This document shows, one piece after another, positions 34,503 to 43,580 of a stretch of DNA of 64,000 bases. The notes under the pieces are model-generated. The model was given only the letters and a program-made list of their open reading frames with translations, was not told the DNA's origin and did no database searches. Numbering within the stretch: the first letter of the stretch is position 1; each line of letters begins with the position of its first letter. Source of the stretch: Rothia aerolata (GTDB lineage: Bacteria; Actinomycetota; Actinomycetes; Actinomycetales; Micrococcaceae); assembly GCF_014635585.1 (NCBI RefSeq), contig NZ_BMDC01000001.1, positions 1,315,323 to 1,379,322 of the forward strand, read 5' to 3'. The translations under genes were made by a program, and so were the position numbers.

Positions 34503-35588
34503 CTAGCGCACCTCCACCCGATAGGTATGGGTTCGGGAGACTCCCACCTTGCGGGCGGCAAACATAACCACCAGCACCAGTAGAACTTCAGCGCCCACGG
34601 CCCAGACGAAATCCACCCAGGTAGTGCCGCCCTGGGCGAAGGGGTCGGCCATACCCAGCACACCCAAAATCATCAGGTAGAGGTTATTGACCACGTGCAT
34701 GGCGATACCCGCTTCAAGTCCGCCGGTATACCAGACCATGAAACCGGCGGCTAAGCCCATGACCAGAATCGAAGCCTGCCCCCAGAAGTCATATGCGTGC
34801 CCGAGCATAAACAGGGGTGCGGGTAAAATAATCGCCCAGGCCGGGTGCTTGAGCCAGCGGCCCACTGTCTGCATGAGGTAGCCGCGGAAGACCAGCTCCT
34901 CGGCATAGCACTGGAAGGGCACCACCAGAAGAACCAGGCCCAGCATCAACAGAAGCCGGTTGCCGTGGGCGTGGGGTTCGGGAGCCAGTTCCCCGCCCGC
35001 TAGTAGCTCAATAGTGACCGGAACAATCACGTAAAAGACAAGGGAAATCGCCACACACAGGGCAAGCCAGCTCCACCGAATCCGACCCAGCACCGAGTGA
35101 ATCAGCCCCCAGGGCTTGGGCCCCATGCAAATACGGGCAATCAGCAGGCAGGGCCACATGATAACAATCGAGAGGAACACCATCAGAAAGTCTGCCGGGT
35201 ACTCCACAGCCCTGTTCTGAAGATCCTGCAGGGCAAAGTCCATCTCGTTGGCTGAGCCGGAACTCTGGAAGAGATAGACCATGTAGGGAATGGCCACCAG
35301 GATTGAGAGCACCACAAAAATTGGCCCGCCAATCAGCGCCTCAATCAGGGGCTTCCACCAGCGGTGTTTCGGGTCGGCAAAGCCGAGTCGATGATAGGCC
35401 AGCTCGCGGGGTTCGGTGGGTACCTGCGCCCACATGCCGTAGGGGGAATACACCGGGGGATTCCCGCCCTGATAAGGGGGTATAGCGGGAGCTTGTTGGG
35501 CTATAGGTGGTACAGGGGGCACACCCTGCCTAGCCCAGGGAATTTCCCGCCTATCCAAAGGTTCGTGTGGCTGCCGATTCTCAGTCAT
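34503..35588 (-). CDS. CPBP-family intramembrane metalloprotease
   Basis: A 361-residue membrane protein with about eight helices and a Pro-rich cytoplasmic N-terminus (VPPVPPIAQQAPAIPP, about 18-33). The protease motifs are CYAEELVFRGYLMQ (EExxxR), FMLGHAYDF and GIAMHVVNN. CPBP proteases are related to CAAX-processing Rce1 and to bacteriocin-immunity proteins. Substrate unknown. No clear ribosome site is seen before ATG 35588. Confidence 0.88.
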   Translation of the reverse strand: MTENRQPHEPLDRREIPWARQGVPPVPPIAQQAPAIPPYQGGNPPVYSPYGMWAQVPTEPRELAYHRLGFADPKHRWWKPLIEALIGGPIFVVLSILVAIPYMVYLFQSSGSANEMDFALQDLQNRAVEYPADFLMVFLSIVIMWPCLLIARICMGPKPWGLIHSVLGRIRWSWLALCVAISLVFYVIVPVTIELLAGGELAPEPHAHGNRLLLMLGLVLLVVPFQCYAEELVFRGYLMQTVGRWLKHPAWAIILPAPLFMLGHAYDFWGQASILVMGLAAGFMVWYTGGLEAGIAMHVVNNLYLMILGVLGMADPFAQGGTTWVDFVWAVGAEVLLVLVVMFAARKVGVSRTHTYRVEVR

Positions 35589-35705
35589 GTATCCAGCCTA
35601 CGCGAGAGCCCCTGTAACCACTCGTTACATGCAGTAAAACTGGGTAAATTCTGTGTATGGTATTGACCGAATATCGTTTCTACCTATCCCGTGAAAGTGA
35701 ATCTC

Positions 35706-36633
35706 ATGGCTCTGCGTTTTCATGTTCCGCCCAACTGGCCTACCCCTCCCGAAGGGTGGGCTCCCGAGCCGGGCTGGCAGCCCGACCCCGCCTGGGGTCC
35801 CGCCCCCGAGGGCTGGAAGTTCTGGGTAGAAGACGACGAGACCGGGCAGGACGCCGCCGCAGAAGAAGAACTTTTTCACCACGACAGCCGGTATTTTGAC
35901 CATTATCGGTGCGATTCTGCTGGCTCTGATTCTGGCGCTGGTGCTGATTCTCGCGGTTGCTTTCAAGTCAGATGATTCTTCTGAAGCGAGCGACACGAGC
36001 TCCTCTTCGAGCAGGGGCGGTGCCGCAATTGCGCTGAGCGAGGGCTCGGGCAACTACAAGGAATACTCCGGTAGCGGCGACGACGTGATTGAAATCGAGC
36101 AGCCCGCCGGCAGCCAAGAGGGCTGGGTGGAATACGGCTTCGAGAGCACCCGCGACACCTACAACTCCTTCTCTATCTCGGGCCTGGATTCTGCCGGTGA
36201 GAACACAGGCGACAGCGCGAGCGTCAGCCTGGATGAGGGAAGCGAAGACCAGGGTTCCTTCTGGCTCAATGTTTCAGGTAGCGATCGAAAGACCGAAGAG
36301 TTTGAGATTACCGCCAGCGGCGACTGGACCATTCGCGTTCACCCCGCCGCTGATGCCCCGGTCTACACCAGCGACGACACCATCACCGGCAACACGGGCG
36401 AGGCATTTGTTGTCAAGGGTTCCACCACCAAGGCCCACATCAAGTACAACGCCCCCGATGACATCGGAAACTACTCGCTGCGCACCTACGACCCCGAGCT
36501 GGAGATGATGACCATCGACATGATGGGCGAATCCCCCTACGACGGCACCGGTAGCGTGCGGGTCAGCGACGGCGGAACCCCCATGTACTTTGACACCATG
36601 TTTGCCGGTGAGTGGGAAGTCACCTTCAAATAA
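35706..36633 (+). pseudogene. Membrane-anchored protein gene split by a frameshift
   Basis: Two overlapping plus frames read as one protein. The first (from ATG 35706) encodes Pro/Trp-rich repeats (PPEGWAPEPGWQPDPAWGPA) and an acidic stretch. The second (open to 36633) continues with FTTTAG, a membrane helix (ILTIIGAILLALILALVLI) and an extracytoplasmic Ser-rich and beta-type domain of about 200 residues. Joining them needs a +1 shift near 35850-35876. Removing one T from the T5 run at 35872-35876 gives EEELFTTTAG, a natural join. It is either a real inactivating or phase-variable indel or a sequencing error. An AGGACGCCGCCGC sequence lies directly before the shift. Confidence 0.75.
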
Positions 36634-36648
36634 TTTTTTAGCGTACAG

Positions 36649-36704
36649 GGCCCGAATTTTTACCTCTGAGATAAGACTGGAGAGCTAAAAATTCGGGCCT
36701 TTTG
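36649..36704 (+). terminator. Rho-independent terminator
   Basis: GGCCCGAATTTTTA (36649-36662) pairs perfectly with 36686-36699 over 14 bp and is followed by TTTT. Confidence 0.88.
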
Positions 36705-36861
36705 CCTGCGTTTTAGGCTATCTTCCTTGATTTTTCGCGGGTTTCAGGGGTAGCTGATACCCCGGTATGCCAGTGCTAACTTACCCGGATTTTAGGCTGG
36801 CGCCCCGGCCCAGCAAGCAAGCGCAAACTCCCTAGATTCTGCGGTTTTATAGGGGTTTACT

Positions 36862-36879
36862 TGAAGCATGACAGCTTCA
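36862..36879 (+). promoter_or_regulatory. Hairpin enclosing the VIT1-gene start codon
   Basis: TGAAGC (36862-36867) pairs with GCTTCA (36874-36879), leaving the ATG (36868-36870) in a 6-nt loop. No Shine-Dalgarno is seen upstream. It may affect translation initiation. Confidence 0.4.
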
Positions 36880-37674
36880 GTTGAACCTTCGCTTAGCCCC
36901 CTGAGTCGCACCACCGAGGGCGAGAACCTTCTGGCCCGGGTCTCCCACGAGAACCCCGTTTTCGATTTTCACGGGGACGAGCCGCACGCCAACTCTGACT
37001 ACCAGGAGAAGCTCAACCGCCTGCGCGCCGCGGTGCTGGGCGCTAATGACGGCATTGTTTCGGTGGCAGCCACCGTGGTGGGTGTTGCCGGTGCTACCAC
37101 CTCCACCAGCGCTATCGGCATTGCAGCCGCCGCTGCTGTGGTGGGCGGTTCTATTTCTATGGCGCTGGGCGAGTTCGTTTCTGTCTCTTCTCAGGTTGAT
37201 AGCCAGCACGCGCTGATTGAGAAGGAACGCCACGAGCTGGCAACCGACCCCGACTCAGAGCTGGCCGAGCTGGCGGGCCTATTAACCCAGCGCGGTCTGA
37301 GCAAGCACACCGCCCTGCAGGCGGCGCGCGAGCTGACCGCCAAAGATGCACTGGGCTCCCACCTGGACTTCGAGCTGGGTATTGACGCCGAAGATATTCC
37401 CTCTCCCTGGACGGCGGCCCTCGCCTCGGCCGGCGCCTTCTTGCTGGGTGCGCTGCTGCCCACGTTGCTGATTCTGTTGCTGCCTGTTTCCATTCGTATT
37501 CCCGCAACCTTCATTGGAGTGCTGGTGGCTCTTGCTATTACCGGTGCCCTGGGTGCTAAGTGGGGTGGCTCGCCCCGCTACGTGCGGGCGGCAATCCGCG
37601 TGGTGGTTGGTGGCGGTTTGGCGCTGGCAGCTACCTACCTAATCGGTATGCTGCTGGGCACCGCGATTGCCTAG
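36868..37674 (+). CDS. VIT1/CCC1-family iron/manganese transporter
   Basis: A 268-residue membrane protein. The first helix pair has LRAAVLGANDGIVSVAATVVGVAGA and GGSISMALGEFVSVSSQ, the hallmark metal-path segments of the VIT family. A cytosolic Glu/Arg-rich loop (about 110-180, ERHELATDPDSELAELAGLL) follows as the metal-binding domain, and three C-terminal helices complete the fold. It is expected to export Fe(II) or Mn(II) from the cytoplasm. The start ATG 36868 lacks a ribosome site and lies in a small hairpin. Confidence 0.92.
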   Translation: MTASVEPSLSPLSRTTEGENLLARVSHENPVFDFHGDEPHANSDYQEKLNRLRAAVLGANDGIVSVAATVVGVAGATTSTSAIGIAAAAAVVGGSISMALGEFVSVSSQVDSQHALIEKERHELATDPDSELAELAGLLTQRGLSKHTALQAARELTAKDALGSHLDFELGIDAEDIPSPWTAALASAGAFLLGALLPTLLILLLPVSIRIPATFIGVLVALAITGALGAKWGGSPRYVRAAIRVVVGGGLALAATYLIGMLLGTAIA

Positions 37675-37830
37675 TTCTCCCTGTTTGAGAAAGGCTACAG
37701 ATTCTAGACAACGTGACACATTACGCACATTGCTTTACGTGTAAAACTTTCACTTTTGTTAGGCTAAAGCGGTAAAGTTAAATTCGTTGCTAGAGCAACC
37801 TATAGACGATTACCCTACAAAAGGAACACA

Positions 37831-38220
37831 ATGAACATCGCAAAAGTCCTAGGACGCGCACTCATGGCCCCCATTATGATTGAGGGCGGCCTCAACCAGA
37901 TCAAGAGCGCAGAATACATTGGTGGCGCTGTAGAGAACACCGCTTCTAAGTACGGTGTAGCTGGCCAGCTTCCCGCTGACGGCAAGACCATCTCTAAGAT
38001 TGCTGGCACCAGCATGGTTGCCTCCGGTATTGCCCTGGGTCTGGGCATTCTGCCCCAGCCCGCAGCAACCGTTCTGGCCGGTCAGATGGTTGTTACCACC
38101 CTGGTTGGCCACGCTTTCTGGGAGCACGAAGGCGATGAGCGCAACACCCACAAGCTGCAGGCTTACAAAAACCTGGCTATCGCAGGTGGCCTGCTCTACG
38201 CCGCTTCCACCAAGAAGTAA
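37831..38220 (+). CDS. DoxX-like membrane protein
   Basis: A 129-residue protein with about four membrane helices. RALMAPIMIEGGLNQIKSAEY at the N-terminus and the later LGLGILPQPAATVLAGQM and VGHAFWEHEGDERNTHKLQ fit the DoxX family. AAAGGAAC lies before ATG 37831. Several DoxX proteins act in thiol or redox stress responses; the role here is unknown. The preceding 150 bp are A+T-rich with a TTAGGCTAA element near 37759. The gene ends at a 17-bp bidirectional palindrome. Confidence 0.85.
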   Translation: MNIAKVLGRALMAPIMIEGGLNQIKSAEYIGGAVENTASKYGVAGQLPADGKTISKIAGTSMVASGIALGLGILPQPAATVLAGQMVVTTLVGHAFWEHEGDERNTHKLQAYKNLAIAGGLLYAASTKK

Positions 38221-38240
38221 GGCGCGCTAGCCCAAGTTTT

Positions 38241-38297
38241 AAAGGACGCCGCCCCTCCCCTTTCGTAGGTTCGAAAAGGTGAGGGGCGGCGTCCTTT
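38241..38297. terminator. Bidirectional palindromic terminator
   Basis: AAAGGACGCCGCCCCTC (38241-38257) pairs perfectly over 17 bp with 38281-38297 between convergent genes. Both arms carry AGGACGCCGC, the short form of the dispersed repeat. Confidence 0.9.
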
Positions 38298-38323
38298 CGC
38301 ATCTATCCGCGCCACCAGCTAGC

Positions 38324-39616
38324 CTAGCGGGCCAGCTGCTTGCGGTATCTCACGCCCGCGTAAATCCACATCAGCACCACCGCAAAGAGGCAGATGATTG
38401 GTAGCGCAGAGACAAAGAGAGGTAGCGGGGTGACGTCGTCCAGCTCCTGGTCTGAGCCGTAGAGAGCTATAGCAATCCACAGCGGGGAGATGTAGAGGCC
38501 CACCATCGCAACCCAGGTGAGAACCTGCGCCGTCCTGCGCGCGGCGCGCGAGAGCAGGGAGAAGAAGGCGGGGAAGGCATCCAGCCACAGGGCAGCCGCC
38601 ATGAGCGGTAGCCAGGTGTTGTGGTGAGACCAGCTGATAGGGCTCATCGACAGCATCAAAAAGGCGTTCAGCGCAATCTGAGAGATGAGCATACCGCGCT
38701 TTTCCAGCAGGGGAAGCAGGGCGGCAACTCCCACCAGAAGCAGCAGAATCAGGCCGTAGTGCAGTATCGAGAGCAGGGCACCTTCACCAAGACCCAGGTG
38801 CATGAGCCAGCCCTGAATCGAGATGTTATCGGCGTAGTTGATGTTGCCCACGCGGGAGGGGTCAGAGACCGCCGAGGTCCAGAACTCCACGGATTCGCGG
38901 GGCAACAGGGCAAAGCCAATCGCCAGGGTTGCAGCGAAGGAGAGACCCAGGGTGATAACCCCCTTGATGTCCTTGCGCATAAGCAGAATCAGGCCAAAGG
39001 CTAGCGGGGTGAGCTTAATACCGCCGGCAATACCGATAAAGAGACCGCGGGGAACCCTGGTTGCCGGGCGCACCAGGTCCCAGAGCACCAACAGCATAAT
39101 CAGCGGATTGACCTGCACCAGACCCAGCCCGCGGCGCCAGGGGCCCGAGAGCAGAATAATCGCCGCTAGCAGGGCAATGGTGCCTGTGCGACCAAAGGTG
39201 TCTTGAAAGGGAATCTTGCGGCCGCGCTGGTTCGCGTAGTCGTAGATCCAGGTAGCCAGCCACCAGGAGATGCCGAAAGCCAGCAGCATCATGATGGTAA
39301 TACCCGCCCACTTGGGCATGAAAGCAAAGGGTACAAAGAGCAGGGCGGCAAAGGTGGGGTAGGTGAAGGGCAGGGAGAAGTCGGGGCCCAGGCGCATCAG
39401 GTCGATAACGTAGAGCTCCTTGGTGAAGCCCTCGTTATCAAAGACGGTCATAGCACCGGAGCGGTAGACGGTAAAGTCGAGTCCTCCCAGGGTGAGCGAG
39501 TACCAGAGGTTGCCCGCGCAGACCAGCGCAAAGATGAGATAGGCGATGACGGCGGCGGTAGAGTGGGCGCGCCGGGGCTCGTCCTGGGCCGCGCGGGAGG
39601 AGACTGCTGGGTTCAT
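38324..39616 (-). CDS. GT87-family membrane mannosyltransferase
   Basis: A 430-residue polytopic membrane protein with about ten helices. The first outside loop has LTLGGLDFTVYRSGAMTVF, with the catalytic-type aspartate of GT-C enzymes. Later segments GGIKLTPLAFGLILL and SPISWSHHNTWLPL fit the GT87 family. Such enzymes use polyprenyl-phosphate-mannose to extend PIMs, lipomannan or glycoproteins. It is the last gene of a three-gene minus-strand operon. Confidence 0.88.
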   Translation of the reverse strand: MNPAVSSRAAQDEPRRAHSTAAVIAYLIFALVCAGNLWYSLTLGGLDFTVYRSGAMTVFDNEGFTKELYVIDLMRLGPDFSLPFTYPTFAALLFVPFAFMPKWAGITIMMLLAFGISWWLATWIYDYANQRGRKIPFQDTFGRTGTIALLAAIILLSGPWRRGLGLVQVNPLIMLLVLWDLVRPATRVPRGLFIGIAGGIKLTPLAFGLILLMRKDIKGVITLGLSFAATLAIGFALLPRESVEFWTSAVSDPSRVGNINYADNISIQGWLMHLGLGEGALLSILHYGLILLLLVGVAALLPLLEKRGMLISQIALNAFLMLSMSPISWSHHNTWLPLMAAALWLDAFPAFFSLLSRAARRTAQVLTWVAMVGLYISPLWIAIALYGSDQELDDVTPLPLFVSALPIICLFAVVLMWIYAGVRYRKQLAR

Positions 39617-39622
39617 GGGCTT

Positions 39623-40078
39623 CTACTTGGTTTCGTTCTTATCGGTTGACTTCACGCTGGCTACCAGGTTGGAACCGCGGTTGCGGCGCTGCTCGCGCTT
39701 GGAGACCTTGCGGGGCTTTTCGCTGGGGGTCTTCTTGGGTAGGGCGGCAATGCGCAGACCCAGCTCAATCACCAGCAGCAGAAAGGCCGTGTAGTAGATA
39801 AAGACCTGGGGGTAGAGCCAGAAGATGCTGGCAACGGTACCGGCGAGAGTGGCAACCAGCAGAATAACGCCCAGGCCCAGCAAAACGATGTGGGCGTTAG
39901 AGAAACGAGAGCCGGTCTCGGGGTTGCGGAAGACCAGGTAGAAGGCCATCAGAGCAAACAGAATGGGAAAGAAGATCTGGCCGGAAACCACCATGGAGTC
40001 GCCGGTCCACTTATACATTCCCAGCGCCTGAATAATCGCGGTGGCCACAAGAATTACGGAAGTAGGCAAAGCTTTCAC
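39623..40078 (-). CDS. Conserved four-helix membrane protein, function unknown
   Basis: A 151-residue protein with four predicted helices in the first 115 residues and a basic tail (PKKTPSEKPRKVSKREQRRNRG). I do not recognise a named function. The start is GTG 40078 without a clear ribosome site. It ends 6 bp before the mannosyltransferase start, so the two are coupled. Confidence 0.75.
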   Translation of the reverse strand: MKALPTSVILVATAIIQALGMYKWTGDSMVVSGQIFFPILFALMAFYLVFRNPETGSRFSNAHIVLLGLGVILLVATLAGTVASIFWLYPQVFIYYTAFLLLVIELGLRIAALPKKTPSEKPRKVSKREQRRNRGSNLVASVKSTDKNETK

Positions 40079-40107
40079 GCTGGCTAGTTTACCGGTTATC
40101 GCCCTAC

Positions 40108-40602
40108 TTATCCGGTCACAAAATAGGTGATGACGGCGATGGTAAAGACTGTTCCCGCCAGCAAAGCACAGGTAAACTCCACCACGATTCCCAGGCCCAT
40201 CGATTTCAGGGCTGCCAGGGTTGCGGGCAGGGCCTCCAGAAGGCCCCGGCGGCGTAGTGCCTCGCTAGCGTAGAGTCCCAGAGCAAAGCCCACAAAGAGG
40301 CCCACCACCGGAATAAGGAACATACCGATGACGGCGCCCACGGCGGCAAAAAGTGTAGACCGATTGGGTATGCGTTCGCGTTTCAGGGTGCGGCCCGTCA
40401 AAACCAACTGCGCCACCATACCCACCAGCACCAGGGCACCCGCTAGAGCCAGCGTCGTCCAGCCCTCGGGGCCGCGAATCACCAGGGACCACAGCACCAC
40501 ACCGGCGAGTACCGCCAGCGATCCGGGCAGAATGGGGTAGATAATGCCCACGGCTCCCACACCGATGAGCAGGGCAGAGATGAGAGTGATGATGATATCC
40601 AT
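40108..40602 (-). CDS. DUF456-family membrane protein
   Basis: A 164-residue protein with about four helices. The Gly/Pro-rich IIYPILPGSLAVLAGVVLWSL and the central GAVIGMFLIPVVGLFVGFALG match DUF456. Function unknown. It lies 29 bp upstream of the next gene in a minus-strand operon and is divergent from the NirK-type gene. Confidence 0.88.
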   Translation of the reverse strand: MDIIITLISALLIGVGAVGIIYPILPGSLAVLAGVVLWSLVIRGPEGWTTLALAGALVLVGMVAQLVLTGRTLKRERIPNRSTLFAAVGAVIGMFLIPVVGLFVGFALGLYASEALRRRGLLEALPATLAALKSMGLGIVVEFTCALLAGTVFTIAVITYFVTG

Positions 40603-40664
40603 TGGTCTACATCTTACGACCTAGCTGTGACGAACCGTCTATAAGGAGCGCCGCATCTACCGCC

Positions 40665-40670
40665 TATAAT
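40665..40670 (+). promoter_or_regulatory. Consensus -10 element upstream of the NirK-type gene
   Basis: TATAAT, 42 bp before the TTG start. The -35 position is not consensus, which suggests an activator. Confidence 0.55.
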
Positions 40671-40712
40671 TGCATAAAACGTACCAATTAATGCCCAGCA
40701 GCGGAGAAACCC

Positions 40713-43469
40713 TTGAGCAATCTGAATCTGAGTTCCCCCGGCTCGAACCTCAGCGATAAAGAAATCAGGGCAAAAGCCAGCGGACGAGCCAGCTGGCACC
40801 GCAAAGCGTCTAAGCCGGTCAGCATCTGGATGATGGTGCTCTTTGTGACCCTCTTTATTCACCGCTGGATTCCCGATGCCATTTGGCTCATGGTTCATAT
40901 GGTCACCCTGGGCCTGATTACCAACTCGATTTTTGTCTGGGGCCAGCACTTTACCGAGGCCCTGCTCAAGCACCGCCTACCCGATGAAACCCGCAAGTGG
41001 CAGGTGCTGCGCATCTATCTGCTCAATGCCTCCATTGTGGTGCTGATGGTGGGTGTTCTCTTCAATATCTATCCGGTGACCGTTCTTGGCTCTCTCGGGG
41101 TGGGGCTTATGGCCGCCTGGCACGGGCTCTTTCTGCTCAAGCAGCTGCGCCAGGCACTTCCGGCCCGTTTTGACACCACCGTGCGCTTTTACATTACCGC
41201 CGCCTGGCTTCTGCCGGTGGGTGCCACCTTTGGTGCAATTCTCGCCAACGATTCGCTGACCGCCCGCTGGCATGCCCGTCTCTTGGTGGGCCACGAAGCG
41301 GTTAACATGATGGGCTTTGTGGGAATTACCGTGGTGGGAACCCTACTGACCCTCTGGCCCACCATGCTGCGCACCAAAATCCACGATTCAGCTTTGAAAA
41401 CCTCTGTATATTCCCTCTTAGGAATGTGCCTGGGCATTGCCGTAACCGTGGCCGGTGCCCTGGCAGGTATCAACGCCCTCGCCGGGGCAGGTATGGTGCT
41501 CTACCTGCTGGGGCTGCTCAGCGTAGGGCTACTCATGGTTCGCACCGCGGCCAAAAAACCGCCCCGCGAATACCCCACCCTCTCGGTGGCAGCTGGCTTT
41601 TGCTGGCTCATCATCGGGGTGGCGGTCAACGCCGTGATGGTCTTTACCACCGACTTTGAAAACCTCAACCTGCGCGCTACCACCCCCATTTTGGTGGGCG
41701 GTTTTCTGCTCCAGGTGCTCCTGGGCGCTATGAGCTATCTGCTACCGGTGGGCATGGGCGGGGGCCCGGCCGCCGTACGCGCCGCCAATAAAGAATTCAA
41801 CCGCTTCTCCTTCGGCAGGGTAGCTATCATCAATATCTGCCTGGTTTTCTTCGCCCTGCCCGCCTCAATCACCGGCTCCTGGGTTCGCACCACCACCTCC
41901 CTGCTGGGAGCTATGACCCTGGCTGCATTTATCCCGCTCATGATGCGCGGGGTCAAGAAGTCCATTGCCGCCCGCAAAGAGATGATTGCCGCCCGCGCTC
42001 GGGGCGAGAAGCCACCCCACCGCACCCCCGAGCAGGTAGCGCCCGAAAAACCCCGGGCCCGCCGCGAACTACTCATCGGCGGATCAGCCGCGCTGGCGGC
42101 AGTTGCCGTGGGCTTTGCAGCCGACCCCGCGGCGTCCAGACTCTTCCGCCTCGGCTCCGGCGCACAGACCACCGGCGGCACCGGCCAAACCACCCGTGTG
42201 CGCGTCGAAGCCAACGCAAACATGCGCTTTGTGCCCGATACCGTTGAGGTGCCGGCAGGCAACCGGCTGGTTCTTGAGGTCTATAATTCCGATGACACCA
42301 ACGTGCACGACCTCGCCCTGGAGTCGGGTGTGGAGACCGGCCGCATTGACCCCGGCGCCACCAAAGAGCTCGACGCCGGCGTGATTACCGGCGACCTAGA
42401 GGGCTGGTGCACCATCGTCGGCCACCGCGCCATGGGCATGACTTTCAACGTGGTGGCTAGCGGAGCACAGGACGACGCCGCGGCGGCCGCTACCCACGAT
42501 CACGGCTCATCCGGGGCGCAGAAGCTCCTTCCCAGTAGCGAGATAGATTTAGCGGCTGACCCCGGCCAAGATTTTGAGACCCGCTCGGCTGTTTTGGAGC
42601 CCGTGCCCGAGGGAGAACTTGAAGAGGGCCGTACCGTTCACCGGCTCACCCTGGACGTCTCAGAGATCACCGAAGAAATTGCCCCCGGCTACTCCCTGAA
42701 GGCATGGACCTTTGGCGGCCGCTACATGGGCCCCGTTCTGCACGGCAACCTGGGCGATATTTTTGAAATCACCCTGGTCAATCACGCCCAGATGGGCCAC
42801 TCGATTGATTTCCACGCGGGCATGGTCTCCCCCGATGAGAACATGCGCACCATCGCCCCCGGCGAGCGCCTGGTCTACCGCTTTGAGGCAAGAGGTTCGG
42901 GTGTGTGGCTCTACCACTGCTCTACCGCCCCCATGTCTACCCATATCGCTGCGGGTATGTTTGGGGCGGTGATTATCGCGCCGTCGTCCCTGAATAAGGT
43001 GGACCGCGAGTATGTGCTGGTGCAGAACGAGACTTACCTTCAGCTCACCGGTGATCGGGCAGAGAACGGCAACAAGCTGGTGGAGGTTCTACCCGAGGCG
43101 GTGGACGCGGGCGTTGCCAGCCTGACCATGTGGAACGGCCACGCCAACCAGTATGTTTCTGCCCCGCTACAGGCCCGCACGGGTGAGCGCGTGCGCCTGT
43201 GGGTGCTAGCGGCGGGACCTTCTAAGGGCTGTTCCTTTCACGTGGTGGGCTCGCAGTTTGACACCGTCTATAAGGAGGGCGGCTACCTTCTGCGCAACGG
43301 CCGCGATGCTTTTGGAACAGAGGGCGGCCATGCCCAGGCCCTGGATCTTGCCTCGGCGCAGGGCGGCTTTGTGGAGATGGAATTCCTAGAGCCGGGCACC
43401 TATACCTTTGTGAACCATTCCTTTGCGGAGATGGAGCGCGGTGCTAGAGGACTGATAGAAGTCTCTTAG
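40713..43469 (+). CDS. Membrane-fused copper nitrite reductase (NirK-type multicopper oxidase)
   Basis: A 918-residue fusion. Residues about 30-420 form a membrane domain of about ten helices. A twin-arginine-like segment (KPRARRELLIGGSAALAAVA, about 448-467) precedes a cupredoxin domain (about 495-580) with type-1 copper ligands in NVHDL and WCTIVGHRAMGM. A Gln-Asp-Asp-Ala linker (586 onward) leads to a NirK-like two-domain oxidase. Its motifs match NirK: SIDFHAG (catalytic Asp and type-2 His), LYHCSTAPMSTHIAAGM (type-2 His, type-1 Cys-His-Met), SFHVVG (catalytic His) and VNHS (type-2 His). It should reduce nitrite to NO. It starts at TTG 40713 behind GGAGAAA. Confidence 0.87.
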   Translation: MSNLNLSSPGSNLSDKEIRAKASGRASWHRKASKPVSIWMMVLFVTLFIHRWIPDAIWLMVHMVTLGLITNSIFVWGQHFTEALLKHRLPDETRKWQVLRIYLLNASIVVLMVGVLFNIYPVTVLGSLGVGLMAAWHGLFLLKQLRQALPARFDTTVRFYITAAWLLPVGATFGAILANDSLTARWHARLLVGHEAVNMMGFVGITVVGTLLTLWPTMLRTKIHDSALKTSVYSLLGMCLGIAVTVAGALAGINALAGAGMVLYLLGLLSVGLLMVRTAAKKPPREYPTLSVAAGFCWLIIGVAVNAVMVFTTDFENLNLRATTPILVGGFLLQVLLGAMSYLLPVGMGGGPAAVRAANKEFNRFSFGRVAIINICLVFFALPASITGSWVRTTTSLLGAMTLAAFIPLMMRGVKKSIAARKEMIAARARGEKPPHRTPEQVAPEKPRARRELLIGGSAALAAVAVGFAADPAASRLFRLGSGAQTTGGTGQTTRVRVEANANMRFVPDTVEVPAGNRLVLEVYNSDDTNVHDLALESGVETGRIDPGATKELDAGVITGDLEGWCTIVGHRAMGMTFNVVASGAQDDAAAAATHDHGSSGAQKLLPSSEIDLAADPGQDFETRSAVLEPVPEGELEEGRTVHRLTLDVSEITEEIAPGYSLKAWTFGGRYMGPVLHGNLGDIFEITLVNHAQMGHSIDFHAGMVSPDENMRTIAPGERLVYRFEARGSGVWLYHCSTAPMSTHIAAGMFGAVIIAPSSLNKVDREYVLVQNETYLQLTGDRAENGNKLVEVLPEAVDAGVASLTMWNGHANQYVSAPLQARTGERVRLWVLAAGPSKGCSFHVVGSQFDTVYKEGGYLLRNGRDAFGTEGGHAQALDLASAQGGFVEMEFLEPGTYTFVNHSFAEMERGARGLIEVS
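42468..42486 (+). repeat. Dispersed repeat copy in the NirK-type gene
   Basis: CAGGACGACGCCGCGGCGG; exact 12-mer at 42469-42480. It encodes Gln-Asp-Asp-Ala-Ala-Ala in the linker between the cupredoxin and NirK domains. Confidence 0.85.
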
Positions 43470-43482
43470 CGCCGAGCGGTGG

Positions 43483-43517
43483 TTTTAGGCTTAAATTGCC
43501 GGTTTTTAAGCCTAAAA
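43483..43517. terminator. Palindromic element after the NirK-type gene
   Basis: TTTTAGGCTTAAA (43483-43495) pairs with TTTAAGCCTAAAA (43505-43517). The flank GCCGAGCGGTGG and this core resemble the palindrome at 49985-50045. Confidence 0.8.
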
Positions 43518-43580
43518 TTCAACTTTCGCGCAGTACATCACACGGTATCAAGCATGCTGAGTAAGTTAGGCTTATAGGCG

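Noticed and set aside
37755..37775. DtxR/IdeR iron box upstream of the DoxX-like gene (TTAGGCTAA)
   Set aside because: Only half of the 19-bp palindrome is present; TTAGGCTA also occurs in the palindromic terminators.
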